Origin: an uncultured Lysobacteraceae bacterium
Lineage (GTDB): Bacteria; Pseudomonadota; Gammaproteobacteria; Xanthomonadales; Xanthomonadaceae
Direction of reading: 5' to 3'
Assembly (NCBI GenBank): GCA_946482565.1
Contig: CAMLSB010000071.1
Span: 1-8,478, forward strand
DNA length: 8,478 nt
The translations under genes were made by a program, and so were the position numbers. Positions 1-6,074 of this stretch are shown here, piece by piece. Numbering within the stretch: the first letter of the stretch is position 1; every line of letters begins with the position of its first letter. The notes under the pieces are model-generated. The model was not told the DNA's origin. It made no database searches and was given only the letters and a program-made list of their open reading frames with translations.

Positions 1-962
1 GTGCGCAGCTTGTGCCACACGCCCGACAGCGTGAGGATGCCGTTCATCGCGCCGCCCCACGACGGCGCCAGCAGGATGACCGAGAACACCATGCCCACCG
101 ACTGCGCCCAGTCGGGCAGCGCGGTGTAGTGCAGGTGGTGCGGGCCGGCCCACATGTAGATCGAGATCAGTGCCCAGAAGTGCACGATCGACAGCCGGTA
201 CGAATAGATCGGCCGCTGCGCCTGCTTTGGCACGAAGTAATACATCATGGCCAGGTAGCCGACGGTCAGCAGGAACGCGACCGCGTTGTGGCCGTACCAC
301 CACTGCGCCATCGCGTCGACGGCGCCGCTATAGACTGGATACGACTTCCACAGCCCGGCCGGGATCGCCAGGTTGTTGACGATGTGCAGCAGGCCCACCG
401 CGATCACGTACGCACCGTAGAACCAGTTGGCCACGTAGATGTGCTTGACGCGGCGCTTCGCGATCGTGCCGAAGAACAGCCAGCCGTAGGCGACCCAGAC
501 GACCGCGATCAGCAGGTCCAGCGGCCACTCGAGTTCCGCGTATTCCTTGCCCTGGGTGATGCCCAGCGGCAGCGTGATCACGGCGCCGACCATCGCCGCC
601 TGCCAGCCCCAGAACACGAATTGCGCAAGCCGGTCCGAGATCAGCCGCACATGGCAGGTGCGCTGGACGACGTACAGCGAGGTCGCGAACAGCACCGAAC
701 CGCCGAAGGCGAAGATCACGCCGTTGGTGTGCAGCGGGCGCAGCCGGCTGTAGGTCAGCCACGGGGTGTCGAAATTCAGCGCCGGCCAGTACAGCTGCGC
801 CGCGATGAACACGCCCACCGCCATGCCGACGATGCCCCAGAACACGGTCGCGACCGCGAACTGGGCCACGACCCGGTCGTTGTAGGTGCCCGCGTGCGAT
901 GGCGTCGCGGGCGCAGGCGCGGCATTGCCGGCGGGCATCGCCGCCGGAGTCGGGTCGTTCAT
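1..962 (-). CDS. ccoN: cbb3-type cytochrome c oxidase subunit I (CcoN), partial, C-terminus outside window
   Basis: CcoN is the catalytic subunit of the high-affinity cbb3 terminal oxidase. It sits in the inner membrane and reduces O2 to water at a heme b3-CuB centre. The first 320 residues are present. I see the low-spin heme b ligand His78 (in RPLHTNG), CuB ligand His225 (WWYGHN), the Tyr269 expected to cross-link to it, and CuB ligands His275/His276 (AGPHHLHYT). Their spacing matches the family, shifted by about 18 residues because of an Ala/Pro-rich N-terminal tail. The heme b3 ligands would lie beyond the window edge. Several hydrophobic membrane segments are evident. The ATG at 962 has a GGGGA ribosome binding site (969-973) six bases away. 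An ANR box and -10 lie upstream. ccoO, ccoQ and ccoP are expected to follow off the left edge, which is inference. Confidence 0.96.
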   Translation of the reverse strand, partial: MNDPTPAAMPAGNAAPAPATPSHAGTYNDRVVAQFAVATVFWGIVGMAVGVFIAAQLYWPALNFDTPWLTYSRLRPLHTNGVIFAFGGSVLFATSLYVVQRTCHVRLISDRLAQFVFWGWQAAMVGAVITLPLGITQGKEYAELEWPLDLLIAVVWVAYGWLFFGTIAKRRVKHIYVANWFYGAYVIAVGLLHIVNNLAIPAGLWKSYPVYSGAVDAMAQWWYGHNAVAFLLTVGYLAMMYYFVPKQAQRPIYSYRLSIVHFWALISIYMWAGPHHLHYTALPDWAQSVGMVFSVILLAPSWGGAMNGILTLSGVWHKLR

Positions 963-988
963 CGGGAATCCCCAGGTTTTCGCGCGGC

Positions 989-994
989 ATTGTC
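989..994 (-). promoter_or_regulatory. -10 element of ccoN promoter
   Basis: The minus strand reads GACAAT at 994-989 (4/6 match to TATAAT). It predicts transcription starting near 982 and a leader of about 20 bases that includes the GGGGA ribosome binding site. No -35 hexamer is visible; the ANR box occupies that place, as expected for a class II activated promoter. Confidence 0.6.
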
Positions 995-1012
995 CCCACC
1001 ACGGCGGTGGGG
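994..1012. repeat. 7-bp inverted repeat in the ccoN promoter spacer
   Basis: CCCCACC (994-1000) and GGTGGGG (1006-1012) form an exact inverted repeat with a five-base centre. It lies between the ANR box and the -10, so it is probably not transcribed from the predicted start. It partly overlaps a perfect 12-bp palindrome, GGTCAATTGACC (1011-1022), which itself overlaps the ANR box. It could be an extra operator or mere chance. Confidence 0.4.
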
Positions 1013-1016
1013 TCAA

Positions 1017-1030
1017 TTGACCTGGATCAA
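1017..1030 (-). promoter_or_regulatory. FNR/ANR box upstream of ccoN
   Basis: On the minus strand the sequence reads TTGATCCAGGTCAA, a 9/10 match to the FNR/ANR consensus TTGAT-N4-ATCAA. Its centre lies between 1023 and 1024, exactly 41.5 bases upstream of the start site predicted from the -10 hexamer at 989-994. This is the class II activator position. It fits the usual induction of cbb3 oxidase genes at low oxygen. Confidence 0.85.
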
Positions 1031-1055
1031 CCCGGGGCCATTCGTACAGGTCCCG

Positions 1056-1418
1056 TTACGATTGGGCTCCGCGGTAACGGCAACCGGAGGTGCAGGTTTC
1101 GTGCACCACGATTTCCGAAAGCAGCGGAACCGCGGGCTTGAGTTGCTCCCAGATCCACTCGGCAAGGCGCTCGCTGGTGGGATTTTCCAGCCCCTCGATG
1201 TCGTTCAGGTAGTGGTGGTCGAGCCGCGCGTGGATTGGCGCGAACGCGGCCTTGAGGTCGGCGAAATCCATCACCCAGCCGCTTTCGGCGCCCGGTTCGC
1301 CGGAAACACGCAATTCCACCTGGAACGAGTGGCCATGCAGGCGCGCGCACTTGTGTCCCGCCGGCACGTTGGGCAGGCGGTGCGCGGCCTCGAGGGTGAA
1401 GCGCTTGAAGATCTCCAT
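1056..1418 (-). CDS. queD: 6-carboxy-5,6,7,8-tetrahydropterin synthase (QueD)
   Basis: QueD converts 7,8-dihydroneopterin triphosphate to 6-carboxy-5,6,7,8-tetrahydropterin, the first committed step toward preQ0 and queuosine in tRNA; it is cytosolic. The 120-residue product matches E. coli QueD (about 120 residues) along its whole length. Zinc ligands His13 (EAAHRLP), His28 and His30 (LHGHSF) are present, as is the catalytic Cys24 in CARLHGH. The Asp67-His68-His69 motif (LDHHYLND), the NPTSE substrate motif (79-83) and the C-terminal ETCTSGC are also intact. The ATG at 1418 is the only sensible start by alignment, yet no Shine-Dalgarno precedes it. A TAGAAT hexamer lies exactly 12 bases upstream, suggesting a leaderless message. 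It shares the 60-base divergent region with the DUF1631 gene. No other queuosine gene is nearby. Confidence 0.95.
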   Translation of the reverse strand: MEIFKRFTLEAAHRLPNVPAGHKCARLHGHSFQVELRVSGEPGAESGWVMDFADLKAAFAPIHARLDHHYLNDIEGLENPTSERLAEWIWEQLKPAVPLLSEIVVHETCTSGCRYRGAQS

Positions 1419-1424
1419 GACGCC

Positions 1425-1430
1425 ATTCTA
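1425..1430 (-). promoter_or_regulatory. Candidate -10 for a leaderless queD transcript
   Basis: The minus strand reads TAGAAT (5/6 match to TATAAT). Standard spacing from the -10 places the transcription start at 1418, the A of the queD ATG. No clear -35 is seen 16-18 bases upstream. Confidence 0.45.
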
Positions 1431-1478
1431 GCGCCGCCTTCACGCGGTCCTTCCACTTGCCGTCCTTTCATTGACGCC

Positions 1479-2888
1479 ATGAATGAACCTTCGCCACGTG
1501 CACGCCGCATCGTCACGGAATTGACCGATGCCTTGCCCCAGGCGCTCGGCACGGCGCTGGATGCCCTCCTCCTGGAACTGGACGCGGAGTACGCGCGGCG
1601 CATCGCGCAGGCCGCGACCGGTGCCGCGCGCGATGGCTGGGTCGAATCGCGGCGGCGGCTGGCGGAGGGACGCGCGGTGTTCGCCGCGGCATTCTTCGAG
1701 GGATTGCGCCGCGAGTCGCTGGCGCTGCTGGATCCCCGCGCCCCGCAACCCGCTTCCCTGGAAGGCGCCGCGCCGCCCGCGCAGCGGCGTCTCACGCTGG
1801 TGGACGAAGACGTGCTCGACGAGGAAGGCACGCTCGGCGCGATCGCGACGCGGCACGAGCACCGTGCCAGCCTGTCGCTGCTGCTGCTCGGGCAGCGCTT
1901 CGGCGTGATGCTCGGGCGGCCGCCGCAGGACGCGGCGTCGCTGCCGGTCGGCCCGCAGGCCTTCGGGCGCGCGCTAGCCGGTGCCGCGCGGCGCGCGGGG
2001 CTGTCGCTGGACGCGCGCATCGCGCTGTATGGCGTGTACGACCGCGGCTTCATGCGCCAGTACCCGGAAGTCGTCGAAACCATGGACGCGCGCATCGATC
2101 GCGCCGGCGTGCTGCCGGGTCTCGCCTTCGTGCCGTTGCGTCCGCGCGACGTGCCGGGCCACGCCGGGCGCGGCATGGCGAACGAAACCGCTTCGCAGGC
2201 GGTCGCGGGCGCGGAAGGCGCCACGCCCGCGACCGCCGAGGCAGTGCGCGTAGTGAACGAAGCCGTGGCGCAACTGCGCCAGGTCGGCCGTGTCCCCGAG
2301 TCCATGGCGATCGAACGGCGCGAGACCATCGCCGCGATGACGCGCTTCCTGCTGCGGCACGGCCCCGGTTCGGCGGAGTGGAAGGCGTGCGTGGACACCG
2401 CGCGCTCGGTGCTCGAGGCCGCTGCGCGCCAGCAGCCGCCACCGCCGGAAGCGCGCGCATGGATCGAGGGCGCGCTGCGTTCGGTCGGCTATGGCGCGGA
2501 TGACGCGCGCCGGCTGGCCGAGGGCCTCACCAGCATGGACGGCGCGCCGGTGTCGCTCGCCCCGGTGTCGGGCAACACGCGCAGCGCACGCGAACAGCGC
2601 TGCCGCGAGCGGCTCGCCACGCTGTCCATCGGCACGCAGATCGGATTCTCGGCGCGGGAGGGACTGTTGCGCGCGCGCCTGCGCTACTTCTATCCCGAAC
2701 CCGGCCTGTTGTTGCTGGCCACGGAGGGCGACGGGCAGGAAGCGCTGTACGAGATCGATGTCGTTGCCCGGCAGATGGCCGAGGGCCAGGCCTGGGTGAT
2801 CCGCAGCCGTCCCGCCGAAGTGGCCGGGGCGGGGGCTCCCGGCAAGGGTGCGGACCCGCAGGCGCTATACCCCGGGAGCGAGGCATGA
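1479..2888 (+). CDS. DUF1631-family protein, copy A of the duplicated cassette
   Basis: Its biochemical function is unknown. The 469-residue soluble protein has a helical N-terminal region (about 10-85). A core at about 105-222 has the DUF1631 pattern: a VDE...DEE acidic start (108-116), LLLLGQRFGVML (134-145), LPVGPQAF (155-162) and AGVLPGL (209-215). A helical middle part spans about 250-355. A beta-rich C-terminal part (371-447) begins REQRC and resembles the end of larger DUF1631 proteins. From memory, family members are often 700-800 residues, so this is a compact form. The frame is open far upstream, antisense to queD and ccoN, but the ATG at 1479 is right: it lies exactly ten residues before the conserved Ile-Val, as in copy B. 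No Shine-Dalgarno is evident. Its stop overlaps the next start as ATGA, so translational coupling with the PilZ gene is likely. It contains only two cysteines. Confidence 0.85.
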   Translation: MNEPSPRARRIVTELTDALPQALGTALDALLLELDAEYARRIAQAATGAARDGWVESRRRLAEGRAVFAAAFFEGLRRESLALLDPRAPQPASLEGAAPPAQRRLTLVDEDVLDEEGTLGAIATRHEHRASLSLLLLGQRFGVMLGRPPQDAASLPVGPQAFGRALAGAARRAGLSLDARIALYGVYDRGFMRQYPEVVETMDARIDRAGVLPGLAFVPLRPRDVPGHAGRGMANETASQAVAGAEGATPATAEAVRVVNEAVAQLRQVGRVPESMAIERRETIAAMTRFLLRHGPGSAEWKACVDTARSVLEAAARQQPPPPEARAWIEGALRSVGYGADDARRLAEGLTSMDGAPVSLAPVSGNTRSAREQRCRERLATLSIGTQIGFSAREGLLRARLRYFYPEPGLLLLATEGDGQEALYEIDVVARQMAEGQAWVIRSRPAEVAGAGAPGKGADPQALYPGSEA

Positions 2889-3250
2889 ACGTGCCCGCGG
2901 CTGCCTCGCACGAAGCTCGGCGCAGCACGCGCCACGCGCCCGACTCGCCGACCCCGGTCGTGGATTCGATGGGCGAGCGCGTGCTCGGCTTCGCCATGGA
3001 CCTGTCGGCCGGCGGCATGAAGTTGCTCGCGTCCGCGCCGCTGGTGGACAGCGCGCTTTACCAGGTGCATTTCGCCCTCGACCTGCCCGGCGAAGGCCGG
3101 ATCCCGCTGGAGGCGGGCATGCAGGTGGTGAACCAGCGCCGTTCGGCCGAAGGCAACGTCGTCGGGCTGCGCTTCATCCACATGCAGGGGGCGCACTCGC
3201 AGCGGTTGGGCCGCTGGCTGCGTGCCCGCGGTTCCGACGGCCGACACTGA
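2885..3250 (+). CDS. Single-domain PilZ protein, copy A (likely cyclic-di-GMP receptor)
   Basis: This 121-residue protein consists almost wholly of a PilZ domain, the family that binds cyclic-di-GMP. Both binding motifs are intact: RxxxR as RRSTR (residues 12-16) and DxSxxG as DLSAGG (39-44), separated by about 22 residues. A beta-barrel-like pattern follows and ends FIHMQGAH...WLRAR. There is no signal peptide or membrane segment, so it is probably a cytosolic adaptor. The ATG overlaps the DUF1631 stop (ATGA), and a GGGAG ribosome binding site (2874-2878) lies inside the upstream gene, six bases from the start. Obligate pairing with a DUF1631 protein in both cassettes suggests the two products work together, which is inference. 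About half its residues match copy B over the barrel. Confidence 0.88.
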   Translation: MNVPAAASHEARRSTRHAPDSPTPVVDSMGERVLGFAMDLSAGGMKLLASAPLVDSALYQVHFALDLPGEGRIPLEAGMQVVNQRRSAEGNVVGLRFIHMQGAHSQRLGRWLRARGSDGRH

Positions 3251-3321
3251 ACACGGGTCGGCCGCGGGCGGCCGGATCCCGCGCCGGACGGCGTTGTGCC
3301 GTGTGAGAATGCGCAGGTGGA

Positions 3322-3340
3322 CCGGGCGCCGCCCGGGGAG
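3322..3340 (+). promoter_or_regulatory. GC hairpin overlapping the ribosome binding site of DUF1631 copy B
   Basis: CCGGGC (3322-3327) pairs exactly with GCCCGG (3331-3336) around a three-base loop. The 3' arm takes in the first two G of the GGGGAG ribosome binding site (3335-3340), which sits six bases before the chosen GTG at 3347. Folded RNA could lower translation of copy B, which is inference. In a genome this GC-rich such a short hairpin may also be chance. Confidence 0.4.
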
Positions 3341-3346
3341 CAGAAC

Positions 3347-4789
3347 GTGCAGGGGATTCCGCTCCGCTCCGGCGAAATCGTCGGGCAGCTGCTCGCGCGG
3401 CTGCCCGAGTTGCTGGGCGAAGACATCGCTGAACTGTTGCAGCGCCTGGAAGAGGCGCTGTCGTCGTCGGCTGCGAACCTGTTCGACCAGCCGCCGTGTT
3501 GCCGCGATTCGATGCGCGCGCTGCTGTACAAGCGCGCGCACGCGCTTCCGGCGCTGCTGGAATCGTTGCGCCAGGAATGCGAAGCGCTCGCGGCCGCGCC
3601 GCGCGGCAGCGGCCCGGATGCCGTCGTGCCCGGCCGGCCGGTGGTGCTGCGGCTGCAGGAAGCGGACAGCGTGGACGAGGAAGCCGCGCTCGCATCGATC
3701 GCGCGCCGGCACGCATCGCGCGCGAGCTTCCCGCTGCTGCTGCTCGGCCAGCGTTTCGGCGTGCTGTTCGCGCGCCCCGCGATGGATGCGGAACTGCTGC
3801 CGGTCGGGCCGCGCGCGTTCTGCCGCGCGCTCTGCGACGCCGCCACGCACATCGGCCTGTGCGCGCACACGCGCATGGCGCTGTATCGCCTCTACGACGT
3901 CGATTTCATGGACCAGTACCCGCGTTTCGCCGAAGCGTTCGATGCGCTGGTGGATGAAGCCGGCATCCTGCCCGGGCTCGCCTACGTGCCGCTGCGCCGC
4001 AACGCGACGCCGGTCGCGACCGCGGTCGCGCAGGCCTCGGAGCAGGATGCGCTGCAATCGGTGAACCGTGCCGCGGAAGCGCTGGCGCCGAACGAAGCCT
4101 TGCCGGCGCGCATGCAGGGCGAGCGCCAGGAAGCGATCTTCGCGATGGCGCGCTACCTGTTGCGCCACGGACGCGACTCGACCCAGTGGAGCGAATGCAT
4201 CGGCGTCGCCGATGCGCTGCTCGATGCCGCGCGCATCGGCAACGAAGCGCCGGAAGACGTCGAACGCTGGCTGCGCCGTGCGATCGGCGCTGTCGGTTAC
4301 GCCGAGAACGACGCGGGCCGGCTCGCGGCCGGCCTGACCACGCGCGCTGCTCCAGCGGATGATGGCGCCGGCGCCCGCGATGGTGGCGGCTACGGTGGCA
4401 ACGACGGATCGTTCGGCGGCAACGACGGCGCAACCGACGCAATCGGCGGCCCCGGCGCCCCGGCACGCGATGCTGCGACACCCGCATCGCGCGCGCCCGG
4501 CCGCGGCGTCCGCGAGCAGCGCTGCTTCGACCGCCTGTTGCTGCTCGACCCGGGCGCGATGCTCGGCTTCTCCGCCGGCGACGGCACGTTCCTGCACCTG
4601 TGCGTGAACGAGCACCTGCACGATCCCGCGCGCATGCTCCTCGCCTCGCCGGAAGACAAGCGCGAGATCGTGTTCGAAGTGGACATGCTCGCGCGCCTGG
4701 TCGCCTCCGGCCAGGCGTGGGTGATGCGCGCGCCGGTCGCCGACGCCCCGGGCGCAATCGCATCGACCGGCACGGGAGTCCTGCCATGA
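3347..4789 (+). CDS. DUF1631-family protein, copy B of the duplicated cassette
   Basis: A 480-residue paralogue of the gene at 1479. Aligned landmarks are EEAALASIARRH (111-122), LLLLGQRFGVLF (130-141), LPVGPRAF (151-158), AGILPGLAYVPL (205-216), YLLRHG in the middle region, and REQRC (389-393) starting the beta-rich end. Its function is unknown. I chose the GTG at 3347 because GGGGAG precedes it by six bases and it keeps ten residues before the conserved Ile-Val, as in copy A; GTGs at 3296 and 3317 are in frame but less well supported. Copy B differs in two ways: a Gly/Ala/Asp-rich linker (about 338-385) where copy A has a short connector, and nine cysteines (51, 52, 78, 159, 163, 172, 284, 393, 419) against two. 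A weak extended -10 (TGTGAGAAT, 3302-3310) might give it its own promoter. Its stop overlaps the next PilZ start as ATGA. Confidence 0.84.
   Translation: MQGIPLRSGEIVGQLLARLPELLGEDIAELLQRLEEALSSSAANLFDQPPCCRDSMRALLYKRAHALPALLESLRQECEALAAAPRGSGPDAVVPGRPVVLRLQEADSVDEEAALASIARRHASRASFPLLLLGQRFGVLFARPAMDAELLPVGPRAFCRALCDAATHIGLCAHTRMALYRLYDVDFMDQYPRFAEAFDALVDEAGILPGLAYVPLRRNATPVATAVAQASEQDALQSVNRAAEALAPNEALPARMQGERQEAIFAMARYLLRHGRDSTQWSECIGVADALLDAARIGNEAPEDVERWLRRAIGAVGYAENDAGRLAAGLTTRAAPADDGAGARDGGGYGGNDGSFGGNDGATDAIGGPGAPARDAATPASRAPGRGVREQRCFDRLLLLDPGAMLGFSAGDGTFLHLCVNEHLHDPARMLLASPEDKREIVFEVDMLARLVASGQAWVMRAPVADAPGAIASTGTGVLP
4397..4428 (+). repeat. In-frame 21-bp spaced direct repeat in the copy B linker
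   Basis: GGCAACGACGG occurs at 4397-4407 and again at 4418-4428, exactly 21 bases apart and in frame. It encodes GGNDGSF then GGNDGAT (about residues 350-363). This is the core of the flexible linker that copy A lacks and suggests growth by slippage duplication. Confidence 0.75.
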
Positions 4790-5142
4790 GCGCCGACCTC
4801 GGCCGCGAAGCGCGCCGCAGCCGCCGGCAGCGCCTGCCCGGCAGCCCGCCGGTGCGCGACCTGCTCGCCGATCGCGTGCTGGGCCGCGCACTCGACATGT
4901 CCGCCGGCGGCCTCAAGCTGCTGCTCGCCGAACCGCTGGTGGAAGACACGCTTTACCAGGTGGGATTCGAACTCGACATGGGCGACGGCCGGCGCGTGCC
5001 GATCGTCGCCGGCATCCAGGTGCTCGACTCGCGCCTCGACGAACACGGCCTGCTCTGCACTGGCGCGCGCTTCATCCACCTCGAGGGCGCGCATGCGCGC
5101 CAGCTCGTGCAGTGGCTGCGCGTGCAGGCGGAAGCGGAATAG
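4786..5142 (+). CDS. Single-domain PilZ protein, copy B (likely cyclic-di-GMP receptor)
   Basis: A 118-residue PilZ protein paralogous to the one at 2885. The cyclic-di-GMP motifs are kept: RRSRR (10-14, RxxxR) and DMSAGG (37-42, DxSxxG). The rest aligns without large gaps, e.g. RVLGRALDMSAGG, PLV..TLYQV and FIHLEGAH...WLR. No signal peptide or membrane segment is seen. The ATG overlaps the upstream DUF1631 stop as ATGA, and GGGAG (4774-4778) serves as the ribosome binding site, as in copy A. The N-terminus is more arginine-rich than in copy A. It is the last gene of the plus-strand block; the next feature, a tRNA, is on the other strand and its 3' end faces this gene. No clear terminator lies in the 27 bases between them. 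Confidence 0.88.
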   Translation: MSADLGREARRSRRQRLPGSPPVRDLLADRVLGRALDMSAGGLKLLLAEPLVEDTLYQVGFELDMGDGRRVPIVAGIQVLDSRLDEHGLLCTGARFIHLEGAHARQLVQWLRVQAEAE

Positions 5143-5169
5143 GCGCCGCGGACCAGGAAAAGCGGGAAG

Positions 5170-5246
5170 TGGTGGCTATGGGTGGACTCGAACCACCGAC
5201 CCCAGCATTATGAGTGCTGTGCTCTAACCGGCTGAGCTACATAGCC
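5170..5246 (-). tRNA. tRNA-Met (CAT anticodon, elongator type)
   Basis: This is a 77-base cloverleaf on the minus strand with encoded CCA. The acceptor stem GGCTATG/CATAGCC is fully paired. The D-arm reads AGCTCAGCCGGTTAGAGC, and the anticodon stem CAGCA/TGCTG encloses loop CTCATAA. The variable loop and the T-arm with GGTTCGAGTCC follow. The body closely resembles E. coli elongator tRNA-Met, including the GGCTA start. Initiator tRNA is unlikely because the first acceptor pair is a proper G-C pair. A lysidine-type tRNA-Ile (CAT) cannot be strictly excluded but is less similar. Confidence 0.96.
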
Positions 5247-5308
5247 ATGAAGCAGCGGGCGGCCCCTCGGGCTTGCCCAGCCGGCCCTTGCGGCGCGGCG
5301 AACCCGCA

Positions 5309-5337
5309 ATTTTCCACGCATGGCGGCTTGCCGTCAA
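5309..5337 (-). promoter_or_regulatory. Promoter of the tRNA-Met gene
   Basis: On the minus strand TTGACG (5337-5332) is followed after 17 bases by GAAAAT (5314-5309). These match the sigma70 -35 at 5/6 and the -10 at 4/6 positions. The predicted start is near 5302, giving a 5' leader of about 56 bases to be trimmed by RNase P. The bases just after the -10 are GC-rich, as is usual for growth-rate-controlled stable RNA promoters. Confidence 0.6.
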
Positions 5338-5425
5338 TTCGGTGACCCGCGGGCAGCACCCCCGCTTGTGACGGCCGCGACCCCGTGGCAGAGTCGGTCG
5401 CAGTGCATTTCCTGGAGTCCGCATC

Positions 5426-6013
5426 GTGATCGATCCGGACGGTTATCGCCCCAACGTGGGCATCGTGCTCATGCACCCGGACGGCCGGGTGTTCTGGGCC
5501 AGGCGCGTGCGTCGCGACGGCTGGCAGTTCCCGCAGGGCGGGATGAACACCGACGAGACGCCGCTGGAAGCCATGTACCGCGAACTGCAGGAGGAGACCG
5601 GCCTGCTGCCCGAACACGTGGCCGTGCTCGGCGTGACCCCCGGTTGGCTGCGCTACCAGCTGCCGCACCGGGCCGTGCGCCGGCAGGACAGGATCGTCTG
5701 CATCGGACAGAAGCAGGTCTGGTTCCTGCTGCAGTTCACCGGCACCGAGGCCGACCTGCGGCTGGACGCCACCGACAAGCCCGAGTTCGACGACTGGCGC
5801 TGGGTGGATTTCTGGTACCCGATGCAGCACGTGGTGGTGTTCAAGCGCCGGGTCTATGCCAGCGCCTTGCGCCACCTGGCACCGTTCGCCCGCCAGGTCG
5901 CCGGCGCCGAGGCGGTGCCCCCGGCCACGCCGGACACGCGATGGCAGGCGCGGCGGGCCGGCCGGCGCCGTGGCCGGGCCATCGGCGGCGCGCCCACGCC
6001 CGCACAGGATTGA
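5426..6013 (+). CDS. rppH: RNA pyrophosphohydrolase (RppH/NudH), Nudix hydrolase
   Basis: RppH removes pyrophosphate from the 5' end of triphosphorylated mRNAs, opening them to RNase E decay; it is cytosolic. The 195-residue product begins [14 protein letters not shown], nearly identical to E. coli RppH. It carries a complete Nudix box: Gly38, Glu44, Arg52-Glu53, Glu56-Glu57 and Gly59, with Glu53, Glu56 and Glu57 as the metal-binding catalytic residues. WQFPQGG (33-39), GQKQ.WFLLQ and the FDDWRWV...WYP block are also conserved. A basic tail (about 171-188, RRAGRRRGR) extends past the core and may contact RNA, which is inference. The start is GTG, with GGAG (5414-5417) eight bases upstream. 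The stop codon is also the first three bases of a Fur box for bfd. The 5247-5425 gap holds the tRNA promoter; no convincing rppH promoter is seen. Confidence 0.96.
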   Translation: MIDPDGYRPNVGIVLMHPDGRVFWARRVRRDGWQFPQGGMNTDETPLEAMYRELQEETGLLPEHVAVLGVTPGWLRYQLPHRAVRRQDRIVCIGQKQVWFLLQFTGTEADLRLDATDKPEFDDWRWVDFWYPMQHVVVFKRRVYASALRHLAPFARQVAGAEAVPPATPDTRWQARRAGRRRGRAIGGAPTPAQD

Positions 6014-6039
6014 CAATCATTCGCATTTGGGCGGACAAT
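6010..6039 (+). promoter_or_regulatory. bfd promoter (-35/-10)
   Basis: A perfect TTGACA -35 (6010-6015) and GACAAT -10 (6034-6039) are separated by 18 bases. The predicted start is near 6046, about 29 bases before the bfd ATG. The -35 overlaps the rppH stop codon, and a Fur box covers the -35 and the first part of the spacer. Confidence 0.65.
6011..6025 (+). promoter_or_regulatory. Fur box upstream of bfd
   Basis: TGACAATCATTCGCA matches the 7-1-7 Fur inverted repeat TGATAAT-n-ATTATCA at 11 of 14 positions, with the left half at 6/7. It overlaps the -35 of the bfd promoter, the classic position for iron-dependent repression. bfd is a known member of Fur regulons in gammaproteobacteria. Confidence 0.75.
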
Positions 6040-6074
6040 TCCGGCCAGTTCCCTCGAGCCGCCGGCCCCCGCCC

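Noticed and set aside
12..1478. A 489-codon open stretch in frame ahead of DUF1631 copy A
   Set aside because: It runs antisense to ccoN and queD, both certain from catalytic residues, and reads as Arg/His/Asp-rich sequence typical of a shadow frame. The ATG at 1479 matches the start of copy B residue for residue in position.
3251..3310. Terminator between the two cassettes, or an independent promoter for cassette B
   Set aside because: The small CGGCC/GGCCG stem (3259-3274) has no T-run. The TGTGAGAAT extended -10 has no -35. The evidence is too weak to list either as a feature.
3296..3346. GTG at 3296 or 3317 as the start of DUF1631 copy B
   Set aside because: Neither has a ribosome binding site, and both add residues with no counterpart in copy A. 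The GTG at 3347 has GGGGAG at a good distance.
2690..4891. Long 733-codon minus-strand open frame across the cassettes
   Set aside because: It is antisense to DUF1631/PilZ genes that have family motifs and coupled starts. Its composition (Arg, Ala, Gln, His) is the usual GC-rich antisense artefact.
5170..5246. tRNA-Met as an integration site, making the DUF1631/PilZ block an island
   Set aside because: The 3' end of the tRNA faces the block, but I found no repeat of it near 1419-1478, no integrase, and no shift in base composition. An in-place duplication explains the block better.
5366..5394. Possible rppH promoter (TTGTGA then CAGAGT)
   Set aside because: The -10 matches only 3/6 positions and nothing else supports it.
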